A stretch of 64,000 nt of DNA from Naematelia aurantialba (Eukaryota; Basidiomycota; Tremellomycetes; Tremellales; Naemateliaceae): contig JAKFAO010000003.1 of NCBI GenBank assembly GCA_021527695.1, positions 1,364,001-1,428,000 of the forward strand, read 5' to 3'. A program made the translations under genes and the position numbers. Positions 13,712 through 25,996 of the stretch are shown here, piece after piece (position 1 is the first letter of the stretch; each line of letters starts with the position of its first letter). The notes beneath the pieces are model-generated. The model saw nothing but the letters and a program-made list of their open reading frames with translations, made no database searches and was not told the origin of the DNA.

Positions 13712-16700
13712 CTACGTCTGCGCTGGTGCGACGGCGACGGCCCCGACACCGGCACCGGCACCGGCACCGGCGCCTGCCAGTCCAGCCCCAAGCCCATCAT
13801 GCTCTTCCTGCTCCGACTGTCTCCGCCGGACTCGGCGCGACAGGTCTCGCATATCCCCCTCGTTAAGCCCAGCCATGGCGAGAGAGACTCTCCGTGCCGC
13901 CCGCGTATGTTGCCAGTGTTCAGGCTCCTCGTCTCTCGTCTCTTTGTCGTTCTGTCTCTCGTCTGTCTTCACCTCCTGCGCCACATCGTCGTCCTTCTCC
14001 TTTGGCTCCTCTGCCTCATCCTCACCATTCTGCTGCTGCTTCTGCGTCGGCGTCTGCCTCGGTGTCTGCTTCTGCTGCTTCGTCGCTGCCGCTGTATACT
14101 CGGACCCTTCCTCACAGCGCGGTGTTTCTCCCTCATCCAACTCTGAAAGATTGAACAGCGCCAGCGAAGCCTCCAGTACATCCGGGCTGTCCCTCTCCGA
14201 CCCCGATTCGCGGGGGTACGACGACAACGAATCGATCGCACCCGTGCTCGTTCGCTTAGGCCCACCCTCAGCTGAAAGTCGATCCGAGGAACTTCGCAGG
14301 TCCGGAAGGATCGTGCCTTCCCCTTCCCAAGAACTCGTCGAACCTTGCCGAGCTAATCCTGAACTTATTCCATGCCCATGCCCATGCCCATTCCCATTCC
14401 CATTCCCATTCCCATTCCCATTCCCATTCCCATTCCCATTGGTTTCCATCGCAGTCTCAAGCTCCCTTTCACCCTCCCCCTCAAGGTCCCCGCTCGATCG
14501 CCGGATACTGACTGGTAGTTCGCCGGGACTAATCCCCAGCCCAGCATCGTCGTCACCCACTTCATCCGAGTCGGATTCGGGAGGAAGGGACAATTGCGGA
14601 ACATCCAGTAGCTCGGTACTGGCACTGGCATTGACGTCGTCCACGACCGCTTTGACGCCTTTCGGGTCTCGAAGCGACTTGGCAGCAGCTTGCAATGCCA
14701 CATGCCGCAGACGCGCCCAGTCTCTTTGTTCTCTCTCGAGATCCTTTTCGAGGACCTCAATCCACAGCTCGAGCTTTGCGAGCTGGAGTCGGTCGGCACG
14801 GATACGTTGAGCGATCGATGGGATGGCCTGGGCGATACGGTCTCGAGTAGCCTTTTGGAACGGGGTGAGGATCGCAAGATTCCGCGCCACACGGAGATTC
14901 GCCACAAGCTGGCCTCGTACGTGCTCGGCACGAGCAGAAATGTGTTTTATCTCAGCCTGGGGCCATTAGATACCGCAACCTATGTGATGGGATCAAACTC
15001 ACCTCAATCGCATCGATTCGGTCCGCATGAACAGATCGCGCAGAGTCGGCTCTGGATCTCCGGTGTTCACTATCGGTCGCGGTATATGGCAACTTGATAG
15101 CTCCGCCCCGTCCCGCAGCGAGCTCGGCTTTCACAACATCGAATACCTCTTCCAGTTGGATTCCCACATGATCAATCGTCTCGTCGGGGAGCTCGACTCC
15201 GGCGACTTGCTTCCCGGTACCACTGGGGTTCATAAGACTGCCGGTGGTGTTGACTGGACCACCTTCGGTGATACTTGCGGTCAGAGGATGTGCAAGCATC
15301 GTTGCTGAGGGATGCGGAGATTCACGCGATGGGCCAGTTTCCGCCGTCTCCCCAAAGACAGCCTTGCGCGGTGTCGATGATCCAGGCCCATCACCAGTCC
15401 GTCCCCTCAATTCCCTCTGATGCGACGCTGCAGCCGCAGCACCAGCCAAGACAGCTTGATCCTTGTGCATTGTCGAGCGACCCATCTTGATACCGGCACT
15501 TTTGAACGTCGCAGCATAATTGATCAGCGCGATCCACTCGTTCATGTCGGCTTCGTCCGAGGCTTGCATGAGATACTGTCGATGCGAGGGAAGGATGAAT
15601 CGGAAGCTGTGCGGGTGCTGCTTCACGTCAGACCTGAAACTATACCAGGTTTGGATCTCGTGGCCAGAGACGGAGGCTCACCCTGGTGTACTCTCGATCG
15701 TAGATGGCGTTACAGTCCCGCACCGGGAATACTTCGTCAGGCTTAAAGCCCCTCACAGGCGGTAACAGTGCGCCGCCGGCCGATCCATCGTCCCCATTTG
15801 CGGACCTGGCTTGTTCAAGCAGAGTCAGAGCCCAAGCCGGATCTTTGAAGAACAAAAGTTGCGATCCCGTCAGAATCACACTCCAAGACTTCCATTTACG
15901 ACTGCTCTTCTTCGAGGTGGCTGTATCCTCGTCTCGTCGCGATAAGAGACCGACTTTGGTCACTTTCAACGTCATCTCGCCATCGACAGCACCCGCAGTC
16001 CGTGCGGCCGCTGGAACGATCTTCGATGGCAAGGCGGCTGAACCTTTCGGCCGAGGAGGGGTAACATGTAGAATGTGCGCTTGAGTAAAAGCTCGATGTA
16101 GAGCGTCCACATTCAGTTGCGATCTTGTACCATAACAGGAGAATGGGGTTTGAGCTGGAATATGTTGCTCGACATTCACGCGAAGAGTACCGAGCAGTCC
16201 CCGAACAATCATGTGGTACACGTCAATCTTGCCCGATTTTGGCGGCAGGACAGCGCCGGAGAATGATGGAGTCGACGAGCGTGCACTCGACGGTGTGACC
16301 ACTTCCGCATTGAATCGCTTCAGATCTGCATCGTCCTCGATGAAAACGAACGGAGTGAACGTGATGTTGTCGAAGAAAGCCTGTTTACATTTCAGCTATA
16401 GCCAAAGCGCTTTACTTACCTCGAGAACCAGTGGCAGGACTCCTTCTAGGCGTGTATTCCGCACGTAATCTTGCTTGCTCATCTTGTTCCTGTTATGTTT
16501 GTTGAATGCATCGGTGTGCAGCATCATCATTGAGAACGCAAGGATATATGTGTTATCTGGATGTCAGGTGCCTACAACGTTGTTTGGACCCACCTTTCTG
16601 CAGGAAGAGGCGCGGCTCGCAGTCTTCGTAACGGACCGAAAACGCCTCGATGACTCGATCGATCTGCTGGGTTTCGCGCGGAAGGGACATCTGCATGAGC

Positions 16701-19700
16701 AGCTTGCGCAATGCCACGTCCAGAGCATTGTGGGTAAAGTCAAAGCGTTCCATGTAGATCCTCAAGGCCTCGGTATGGAAATCATCCCCGCTGCACTGTC
16801 AGCGCGGTACAGGACGCCGAAAACTCTAAACTTGATCTTACCTGGCGGCAAGGACGTTTGAGATCTCGTCACGCCCGACGGTAGCGGCGACTCGTTCCAG
16901 CCACTCTGCCGACGTCTCGTTCTCTTGTATGACAGCAGCCTTCTTGATGGCATTACTGTTCGCAGTTGCCGAGATACTCCCTGTACTAGGCCTCGGGCTA
17001 CTTCCTGGACTGAGCAAAGGTCCCGCATCGTCTGAAGGTGCGACTCCAGTGAAACCAGAAGAGATTGATCCGCTCGATCGAGGAGGTAGGGGAAAGAGGG
17101 AGGAGCCACCTTTGGGTGAGGATGCTCCTGAGCTGAAACGACCGTTGGAGATGCGCTGCATGACGCTTGGTCGCCGCCGAGGAGGAGTCGCAGCTATTGG
17201 GAATAGATTGGGTGATACAGGAGGTTGCAAGGTATAAGGCGTTGGTGTCCCAGCAGATATGGTGGACGCTCGAGCTCTGTGGAGCCGGTTCACCGTTGAC
17301 GATTGACGTTGGACGTCTGCTCCGTTTGGCTGATGAGTCGAGCCATTTTGCACAGACGATATTGAGCCCGCAAATGAGGCTCGGGAGGAGGAGTCAGGCT
17401 GCGGCGGGTCGTTCAGGAATATGCGGCGCTCGCTGTCGCCGAGTCCGAACAGAGACACTTGAGGCTGATCAACTGACGATCTCGCTCTGACTCGCGGAGA
17501 GTTGACGAGTGAGGAAGACGATGACGATGATGGTCTCATTCGCACCGAAGCTGGCCGCCAGTCCTGCGGTCGCAGTCCACCGAATTCGTCGATATCGCTG
17601 CTATCCTGACGATGGAGCGTATTGCTGCGGCTTCGGGCGCTGTTTTTGGCAGAAGCGAAAACGTTACGCATTCGGCCTATGATCGCTGAGTTTCCGGAAT
17701 TCGCGCGTTCTCCCATTGCCGGTCGTGTCGGGGTGATTGGCGGAGCAAGCGGTGGCGCGGACTCTTGCGCAGTGGCCGGCAAATAAGGATGAGAACTGTT
17801 GCCAGACGGCCGAGCAGGCTGAGGTCGAGGTGCATCGGACCACGAACGTAGACGGCCCTCGCGGTTCTCGTTCAGAGCCTTGGGCTCGGCCATATCCATG
17901 TGCCCCTGTTCAGGCAGAGAGCCCAGAGGGCTGGACATTCCAGATCGATCAGATCCTCGCACGCCGTTGAGACCGTCCATCCAAGGACGCACTCCCGGGC
18001 CCCAGTGCGCACTGGCCCCTGGACTGAACAGCATCTCCTCAGCCTCAGTAGTAGGGCTCGATGTGTAAACTTCCGATTGTTGACCGAACATGGGAGACGA
18101 GTCAATTGGGGGAAGCGTGAATGATGACTGAGACGACGTGGCCGTAGAAGGGCGGAAGGGCTGACTCGGAACGGTTTGCGCGTCGGTGGCTCGAAGGCCG
18201 GGGGACTCGTCCGATTCTCGTCCACGGGAGGACGACCGTCGAGTGAAGATGGTAGACAACTTGCCGGAAGTGTGCGGAACGACCGTGTTTGTAGACGAGA
18301 CAGCTCTCATGTCTGGTCGACGTGGTTGTCGCGTGTCATCGTTCTGGCCCTCCTGTAACTCGGCGCCGAGGTCGAGGCTTTCCTGACTTTTGACCTTGTT
18401 CCTCGCCTTGATGGCCGGGACATCCGGGATGGCTCCCGCATCTTCGACGTTGTCAGTGAGGAGTCGAGATTCAGATTGTCGTCTCTTCACAGGCTTTCGG
18501 ACGCCCAGCCACTCGAGCACTCCATGCGGCTTGGCACTTCCTTTTCCAGCATCGATGTTCTCCTCGCTCGTATCTGGACTAGTTGGCCCGCTGCCGGTAG
18601 GCTTGACAGAGGCCATTGGGGATTTGCCAAATATACCGGATAGGCTACGAGCGCGTTTGACTCGTGTTTTCTTCTCGTTCTCTAGCGTAGTGGTTTCGAC
18701 TCTTCCTGTCGTCTCGTGCTGTCCTACAAAGGAGATTTTCGGCACCGGGCTGGCCGAGCGAGATGGGAATGGAGACGAAACGGATACAGCTTTTTCAGGG
18801 ACTGGCGGCGGCGGCATCTCGGTGCTAGCGGAACTCGACAGGGAGACGGGGAGTCCCAGTCCAATTGATGTGCTTTTGGGACTCGGCCCTCTGCGGGTAC
18901 GTTCTGAGCTTCGAGAGCTTGAGCTCGGCACGGACCAGCTTCGGGAAGTCTCGTTATTGCCACCAAGACGCGTGGATGAGTTTCGTTCGCGAAGAAAGGT
19001 ATCATGGGGACTGCTGGGAGTGACGACGATGCCTCGCGGGACCGGCACGTCTACTGGAGGAGACTCGTATGGGTCGGGAGGCGGTAATGGCGGTAGAGGT
19101 CGATCAAGCGGAAGCGGAGGTTGGAGTTTCATGGCGGGAGGGGGTGTGATTTCCAGCGGAGAACGATATGTCATGGATGTCGAGCGCTTTGGCAGCACGA
19201 GAGGCGAGAGAACCAGCGATTCTCTAGACTGTCTGGGCGTCTCGTCTGACCGCAGATCCACCGGAAAGGCCTCGCGATCACTAGCTGTACGAGAGAATGT
19301 ACGTTTGGCGAACAGCGGGATGGACTAAAATACGCCATCAGAGACCGTCCCGAAAGCGTCAAGGTGCTCACAGATGCAGGAGGTGTTGAATCTGCAATGT
19401 CTGTCGGCGAAGCAGCGGTCTTAGTGCTGGACAGATCCGCGAGACGCAGTACTTCGCCTCCTTCGTCCCCGTCTGAGCGCCTCTTTCGATGCCTCTTCTT
19501 CCCTTTTACTGTGCTCTCCACATCACCGTCGATGGTCAACAGCTCTTCACCTCCCTCGGACATGTCCACGCCCTCTCTCGCGGCGGCGTCTGTCGATGAC
19601 GATGGCCCCGCAGAAACAGGCGGGGTTGGCACCGAGTCCAGCTCGACCTCTTCGGCATTGCTAGGACGACGGCTGGACCCTGATCCGGATGCTTTGCGAG

Positions 19701-19833
19701 ACGAAGCCGAGCTGGCGGCCGCCGACGGAGTTCCAAACGTGAACCATGACCGGCGACGCGGTTTGGGCGTCGCTGGCGCTGGCGACGGTCGTCGCGATGG
19801 ACCCGCTTCAGCGGTCGAAGACGACGGCTCCAT
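13712..19833 (-). CDS. Arf guanine-nucleotide exchange factor with Sec7 and PH domains (fungal Syt1/Yel1/EFA6-like)
   Basis: Activates Arf GTPases on membranes. ATG at 19833 (MEPSSSTAEAG) begins a long disordered Ser/Pro-rich region (to about 17000) with basic and proline patches such as RPLPPLPPPDPYESPP. The Sec7 domain follows over several exons: AEWLERVAATVGRDEISNVL, then IYMERFDFTHNALDVALRKL, PRETQQIDRVIEAFSVRY, and the exon ending near 16440 joined to SKQDYVRNTRLEGVLPLVLE. Next is a PH domain (about 15590-16000: MTLKVTKVGLLSRRDED, WKSWSVILTGSQLLFFKDP, HSFRFILPSHRQYLMQASD, DMNEWIALINYAA). The C terminus is a helical region, an acidic stretch, a Gly-Asn repeat coded by a 6-bp repeat, and a Gly-Ala tail. 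Which yeast paralogue it matches is not settled. Confidence 0.88.
14371..14440 (-). repeat. Coding hexanucleotide repeat (Gly-Asn/Gly-His tract)
   Basis: About twelve near-perfect 6-bp units (CCCATT or CCCATG on the plus strand) encode alternating Asn/Gly and then His/Gly in the disordered C-terminal part of the Arf GEF. Units are a multiple of three, so length change keeps the frame. Confidence 0.9.
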
Positions 19834-20550
19834 GACACAGATGACTTAGATGTGAACCGCGGAGGATGTCGGTGATAGACCCATGTCGGCGGCCAAGAGT
19901 GGACGGTCGAAAGCGATTCACAAGGCGAGTGGAGACTCTGAGTAATGACCGAAGCCGATGGACCGGGCGTGGCTTTGTCCGCTTTGATGTGGATTGACCC
20001 TCGTCTGTTTCTGAGCTCAGGCAGCCATGACACGTCTAGCACGGTCTACAACGCCTCGCTCTCTCTCTGTATCGCGTCTTGGAGCTTGAGAGGAGTCGAG
20101 ACACGACACGTCAAGAGAGAAATCCAGCTGAAACTGCGGTACGAATGCAGTCCGAGGTCGGTCCACCCAGAAAACACGTGGCGTCGTCCACTTATAGGGA
20201 ACACAGCTGGTGACAGTCTGCCTCTCCTCATACATACACTCTGTTGGCCGTGACTGACCTCCTGGTTCAGGACTGTGCTCCTATACCTGCTTGCTCGCAG
20301 CTTGCTCAGCGTCGTGTTGCATGAAATGGCAGCTTGCCTGAAGTTCTTACAGACTGTGAGCTGACAGACTTCGGTCTTGTCCGCTGTCGCTGCTGTTGCC
20401 CGTGCTGAAGCCGGTCTGCAGTGTTGGGCAAGCACCATCTCCAAGGGCGGCAAGTCCGAGTCTCCATTCTACATCACGTAGTGAAGCAGAGTAGCAAAGC
20501 AGCACCCAACGCGGAACCCCAACCTGACAATTTAATAGGTCACGACCACA
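19834..20550. promoter_or_regulatory. Divergent promoter region, Arf GEF / thioesterase
   Basis: 717 bp between two start codons. Short ORFs exist on both strands but none continues through splice sites into anything recognisable. No tandem repeat seen. It holds both promoters and 5' UTRs. Confidence 0.5.
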
Positions 20551-21347
20551 ATGTCCTCTCTTCTGTGAGCAATACCTGGTTCCTCAGACCCACGCCAGAC
20601 ACATACCTAACGGGTCAATGCAGCTCAAGATCCTGCAAGCTCGCCCAGGATACCTCAGGGCGAGACTACTGGTCGAGGGGCGGCATCTGAACAATCACAA
20701 GGTGTGGCCATCTCCTCGATCCATCTGCAGCCCGCGCCCTTATTCAACTCCCTTTGATGGCCTCATTCATCTACCGGTGATGACCTCATTCAACTCCCGG
20801 TGATGGCCTTCTTCAACTCCCGGTGATGGCCTTATTCAACTCCCGGTGATGGCCTCAATCAGCTATCGATGATGGCCTCTTTCTACTGACGGTGATGCAT
20901 CGGACGCGGACACCCAAGCTGACCAGATGCACTTTCAGACGATACATGGCGGCGCCATCCTGTCGGTAGGTCTATCCCCTCGTCGACGCTACCAAGTGCT
21001 TCCACTGTGGTCGTGGGTTCACTGACACGTCGCCCAAGATGACCGACACCATCACCTCTCTCACCCTGTCCACCCTCGGCGTGCCCCCACCCACCGGCGT
21101 CTCTGTGAATGTTTCGACCGAATTCGTCCGTCCAGGGGGGAGCGAGGGCGACTACCTCTTCGCCGTAGGGGAGATTGTCAAGACCGGCCGCACCCTCGCC
21201 TACACCCGCGTCACATTTTACACCCCCGACGACAAGGTCGTGGCGTTTGGCAGTCATACCAAGTACATGGGTGGGGCCACGCCTGTCACCTCGTTTAGCG
21301 AGGATGGAGAGACGGAGAGGGCGGTCGAGACAAAGTCCAAGCTCTGA
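20551..21347 (+). CDS. Hotdog-fold acyl-CoA thioesterase (ACOT13/PaaI type)
   Basis: Hydrolyses acyl-CoA thioesters; family members are mitochondrial or cytosolic. ATG at 20551 gives MSSLL, and an intron with acceptor at about 20593 leads to HIPNGSMQLKILQARPGYLRARLLVE, the family beta-helix-beta start. The next exon has HFQTIHGGAILS with the conserved HGG, and the last exon TDTITSLTLSTLGVPPPTGV, SVNVSTEFVRPG, GRTLAYTRVTFYTPDDKVVAFGSHTKYMGG. The conserved Asp of the central helix is present as MTDT; many relatives have DTLGSLA there. The end is SKL, a canonical peroxisomal targeting signal (ETKSKL-stop), so peroxisomal action is likely. Intron 20702-20926 is filled with a 23-bp repeat. Confidence 0.9.
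20739..20899 (+). repeat. Seven 23-bp tandem repeats inside thioesterase intron
   Basis: Seven contiguous 23-bp units beginning at 20739, 20762, 20785, 20808, 20831, 20854 and 20877, consensus CTCATTCAACTCCCGGTGAT followed by GGC. They occupy most of intron 20702-20926. No spacers, so not a CRISPR array. Confidence 0.93.
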
Positions 21348-21685
21348 GATAGAGCACGACAGGTTTGGTCTGTCGGATACAGAGCACGACAGGCTTGGTC
21401 TGTCGGATACAGCGCACGACTTGGGTTTAGAACTTCGTCGACACTCATACGCATTGGAGCTTGTCAGTTGTTAGATCTGCAGCTCCCCAGTTGCGTTTAT
21501 GCATATATACGTAGATCCGCAGTGACGTAGTTGCATAGATGCTCAGATGCGTAGCACGTCACCCTTAGGCAGGGGATACAACTCTAGACAACCCATTACA
21601 ACAATCAGGCCCATGACTCCCATACTTTTCTCCGTCACACCTCGATCCCCTCGCTGCCTTGTCGGGACTTAGGTCACTGTCTGCT
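21348..21685 (+). repeat. 30-bp tandem repeat in convergent gap
   Basis: Right after the thioesterase stop, a 30-bp unit starting AGAGCACGACAGG occurs at 21351-21380 and 21381-21410, with a partial third from 21411. The rest of the 338-bp gap holds two 3' ends and nothing recognised. Confidence 0.85.
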
Positions 21686-24600
21686 TCACGCAGTGAATGC
21701 AAGTCGTAGCTGCCCGGCATCACCGGTCCTCAGTCCCTTCAGCGTTTCCTGCTTTCGCCGCTGCCGTCGCTTCTTCGCCATGTTCAGCTGTAGACGTATC
21801 GTCGTCGCTAATGTGGACAACATCGCCTTGTTCCTCTGCTCCACACCTTGGCTCTGTAGCGCTACGATACTGTCAGCCGACTGCAAAGAGATACCAATAC
21901 CAATCCGATCGGTTGGAAGATACTCACAGATCCGTAGATGTGTCGCTTGGACCAGTGTAAAGACGCTTTCAAGCTGTTCGACATCGCGTTCGTCCCCCGA
22001 CAGCGCTAAATCTGCGATTCCCGAGACTGCCTCGCAGAGACCCAAAATGTGATCACGAGTCGTCTCGTCGCTGACGTCGCTATCTGAGGCTGACTGTTGC
22101 ACCAGTCTGGCAATATGGACCAGCTCCGAAACAGTCTGCTCGGCTTCGACGCCATCGAGTCGATCAGGCAACAGAAGAGAGATGGCATATGCCCGCGACA
22201 ATTCGCGCGAATGCTTAGTCCGTTGTCCGATAGTCAAGAGGATCTGTGTTTTCACCGGCAATGAAAACGATGCGTGCCGGAAGAGGAGCGCCCTAACGAC
22301 TCTGTGGGCAGACTACATGCTGGGTCAGACACCGCTTCATCGGACCCGATATCGACACGACTCACCTGTTGAGCTAAGCAGACCGGCCACAAAGTATCCA
22401 ATGTATTGCCAATCGATCGTCTCAAGGCATTTGGCGTGGAAGCTTCAACAGATAGCACTAGGAGCATCCCGCCTAGGAAGACCGAATCCGTGCCACTGAG
22501 CCATCCTTTCTTTGCAGCTATTGATGCAATCTGGCATATGACTTCGCAGGCCATTGTTCGATCCAATAGGATATGAAAAGACTTTGCGGGCGGTTCGAGG
22601 TCTTCAAAAAAGCTGACAGTGGCCCCGAGTTCCCACAAGATATCTATCAGTACCCTCAGGCATCGCTCGGAGTCCACAAAGGGGTGATGCGGCGCTCGCC
22701 TGAGTGCATAGGTTAGTTGAGCGAGGAGCAGGGAACAGCCAACATAGTCGCTCGTGCATAGAACTGAGAGAGTAAGCGGAAATTCGCGGACATTCCATTG
22801 GAGAACCTTCGCGGCTCACTTGTACACAGGAGGAATGATGTGAGATTGACTGTGTTATGCGACGCATCAAGGACAGAATCAGCCATCTCTTGCGTGATGA
22901 TACTGGTCATGGTCGACCAATCCGACCGACTCGCGCAGTCGCAAAGCAAAGACGCTATCGAGCTAGACCCCTCAAAGCGCAGTTCGAAGCGAGCAGATCG
23001 GTCAAGCTGTAAGAAATCAGAAACGTCAAATTCCTCTACGAACACTCACCTTGTCATCCGACTCGGACTTGGTGCCTGTATCTAACTCGGGCGTGCGCCA
23101 AAAACCCTCCCATTCCAATTCCTCCCCAGCACTGTTTTTGGGAGTGTTTTGTCCCTCTCGTACTAGATGTTCGTCGACCGCCAATCCCTCTTGACGTAAT
23201 ATGTCCAGATCCGGTTTCTCGTCAACGTGACCGTCGTCTGCGCCAAACTCGACATCCGTAGGCGAAGATGCGGGCGTAGGGTACGGAACTTCCTCCTCCG
23301 GAAGACCATGAGTAGGACTCCGCGACTCGGTGACAGTACGGTACGCAAAGTCTAGTGTCGCTCGATCCAGGCCGCGCCGCGACTCACGCCATCCTTCACG
23401 GAGATGAAGCTCAAATGGCGATGGGCCCGTCTTGCGTCGTTTTTGCTGGTCCTGGTCACTTCCGGTCGGCCGAGAAGGATGCGACAGGTCTCGGATGGAA
23501 CGACGTTCTGGCTCCAGTTTGACTTGGGGCGCTGGTCGCCTGAACCGTAAGCATAGGACACGCGTGATCTGCCCTGGTAGCTCACTCAAGGATGGTACCA
23601 AGGCTGAGAGCGGCGTGGCCGTCATCGTCCTCGTCAGGAAGAGCCAGGAGGGCATCAATGCGACGTTTGCGCTCCTCTTGCTCCTCCTTCTCGCGCTCCT
23701 CCTTGATCTTGCGTCCGGCCTCAGCATTGGCTAGGATTTTAGCAACACGATCTGCGTCTTCATCCTCCGCTGCAAGTTCACGCGGTGACTCAGGTCCCAA
23801 TGACTTTGTTTTGACAGCTAATGGTGAAGCTGTCGACTTTGAAGCGCCCTTCAAACGTCGTGGAGTCTGGGTCGCAGCTATGCCGTGCGTAGGCGACAGA
23901 TATGCGTGGCTCATTCTCATTCCACTGTTTTGCAGCGCAGGAGACTGCGAGGAGTGGCTGGTAAGCACTTTTGTCCCCGCTTTTGGCGTTCCAGGGGATC
24001 CGACATGTTGAGACGAAGATGTTTGACTGACGGCCATGAAGCTGAACTCTGCAAACTCGTCCAGCTATTTCCGTTAGAACGTCCATACAACCTCGAAGAC
24101 GCTCACAAGGTCAGGCTCTTCGTATAATCCTTCCTCCTTCATAGGATGAGGGCTATGCATGTCACGCTTGACGTCCTGAAATTTCTGAGATGACTTTTTG
24201 GGCGTGTTCTGCGTTGACAAAGCCGTGAGAGTACTGCCAAAGGATACAGATCGAGCCATCGAGACATTCTCGGGATCCCCATGCACGGGGTGCGCTGTTT
24301 TGGCGGTTCCGGTCCATGCTTCGCGTTCTTGGGGTTGTTTACCCGTACGTCCCCGCACCCCTTTGACGGTAGGGTTGCCAGCACACGGCCATTCGTGGAT
24401 GGGTGTATCAACATCTGGCAAGGTGTATTTACCGGCTTCATACGGGACACGCTTTGGTCGACTAGAAACACTCTTGTCTGGAACCGTGGGACAAGGTGGA
24501 CCGCTCGGCGGTGGTCGGTACGTTTCATCGTACTCTGCCTGCTTGTCGGTCTTCTGCCCTTTCAATGCAAGCGGCGACGTGTCGTAAAGCGCCTTAACTA

Positions 24601-25630
24601 CGTTCGGCTTCGCTGGGATTGGGAGTCGTGGCCTTCCTACATTTACCTGAGACAGATGCGGCAACAGCTCCAAGCTCGCCGATGTTTCTGTTCCTTTGGG
24701 AGACGTGGTAGATGACAATCGGGAGGCACTCTTGTCCTGACGCTTGGCCGTGTCTGCATACTTGTCATGCTGGACCTTTGCCTGGGAGGAAGGAATTGCG
24801 TAGGGAATAGGAGTTTTCGAACGACCAGGAACGACCGCCACTTCCTTCGAAGCCTTGCGGGAAGTGGCCAGCGCATCAGTTGGCTTGGGCGTCTTCTTCA
24901 ACGTAAGTTGTGATGCGAGTAATAACCGTTGACTCGGGTCAGAATCGCCTTTTTGCGTAGGGGACGATGTCTTTTCATCAGATCTTCTCTTGGCACCAGC
25001 GCCAGCAGTGTTCGAAGGTTGACGAGGTCCCAAGAGTTTCCGTACGAGCAGGACATCAGAAGTGGATGATCGGCTAGACGTCGAGCTGATCTCGATAGGA
25101 TCATTCAGCTTGATGTCGGAACGCAATCCACTGGTTGAGTTTGTTATTTGTGGGATTGTGCGTAGTTGCGAAAGTCGACCAGATGAGTTCCTGAGTTGGC
25201 CGGAGGATGTGATGGGAGCTTCTCGTCGAGTGATGGAGATATCCTGCGTTGTTCGACCAGTTCCGCTGCCGCTGTAGACCCCCGGCTGTACTCTGCCGAC
25301 AGATTTGGTCACATCTTTCTGACGGGCAAGTAAGTTCCGGGCTGAAGACTTCCCATCGACCACAGGAATAGAATGTCCTCCAATCTCGCGCTCTTCATCA
25401 GAGTCGATGAGCATGTAGACGGGCACTTCCTTGCCGGCTGCACTGGTGGTGGTACCGACCGTTCGATAAAGCGCAGGCTTCTTGGCCCTTGTGAGACGGT
25501 GCGAGCTGGTAGAGGCCGCCGCTTTCCGCTTTCGGATCGCCGGAGCAGATTGAAGAGCTGATGGGCGAGAAGGACCAGCGACAGAAGCCTTCCCCTGATC
25601 GCCGACGCCCATCCGGCCAGCTCCAGCCAT
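21686..25630 (-). CDS. Large protein of unknown function, probably nuclear
   Basis: Not recognised. The start is taken as ATG at 25630 (MAGAGRMGVGDQGKASVAG), the first ATG in an exon open further upstream only from a GTG. The N-terminal half (to about 23600) is disordered, Ser/Thr/Lys/Pro-rich, with many basic clusters (KRKAAAS, RAKKPALYR) and a hydrophobic-acidic patch VYMLIDSDEE like a SUMO-interacting motif. A charged helix follows (GRKIKEEREKEEQEERKRR), then KRRKTGPSPFELHLREGWRE and the acidic EELEWEGFWRTPE. The C-terminal third (21686-23040) is hydrophobic and helical (SIASLLCDCASRSDWSTM, CEVICQIASIAAKKGW, LGGMLLVLSVE) like helical repeats, ending KKRRQRRKQETLKGLR. This shape could suit a chromatin protein such as a Wapl/Rad61 relative, but I see no diagnostic motif. 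About 1,100 residues. Confidence 0.7.
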
Positions 25631-25996
25631 GCAGGAGGCGTTCTCCTCCAGCTTTCCACCTACCGTCTCCAAGCTACCGAACTGCCTGCTTGCTGGGCCG
25701 TGCTCTCCAGGCTTCCCAAGTGTAAGTGAGATCAGAATGGAAAGAATGTGAACAATAAAAACGCTCGCCTCCACCTGCGGCCAAAAGTCAAACGCGCCAC
25801 GCGTCTAAAACGCCGCGGCGTCATGTCCCCCCTGCCTGCATGCTCCGATAAAAATACGTCATCGTTTCTTGGCCAAAGAGGTTCAAAACCCTCTTTCTCG
25901 CTGTTGCTTAACCTTGCTATTACATTCTTTTCATATTTCGTATCTAAACTGGTCACACTGTCTGTGTCTGAACACCCACAGCTACCTGGCATAACA
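25631..25996. promoter_or_regulatory. Divergent promoter region
   Basis: 366 bp between the start codons of the unknown nuclear-type gene and the OM14-like gene. AT-richer than flanks around 25840-25960. A sequence GGTTCAAAACC near 25880 resembles a tRNA T-arm but no acceptor, D or anticodon arm can be folded. No repeats. Confidence 0.5.

Noticed and set aside
13875..14810. 311-codon plus-strand frame rich in Ser, Pro and Phe
   Set aside because: Antisense to the Arf GEF C terminus; its Pro-Phe repeat is just the complement of the Gly-Asn hexamer tract.
18390..19328. 312-codon plus-strand frame
   Set aside because: Antisense to the disordered N-terminal region of the Arf GEF; no family features.
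20739..20899. CRISPR-like direct repeats
   Set aside because: Units abut without spacers and lie in a spliceosomal intron of a eukaryotic gene.
25870..25905. tRNA-like T-arm (GGTTCAAAACC)
   Set aside because: No acceptor stem, D-arm or anticodon arm can be placed around it.
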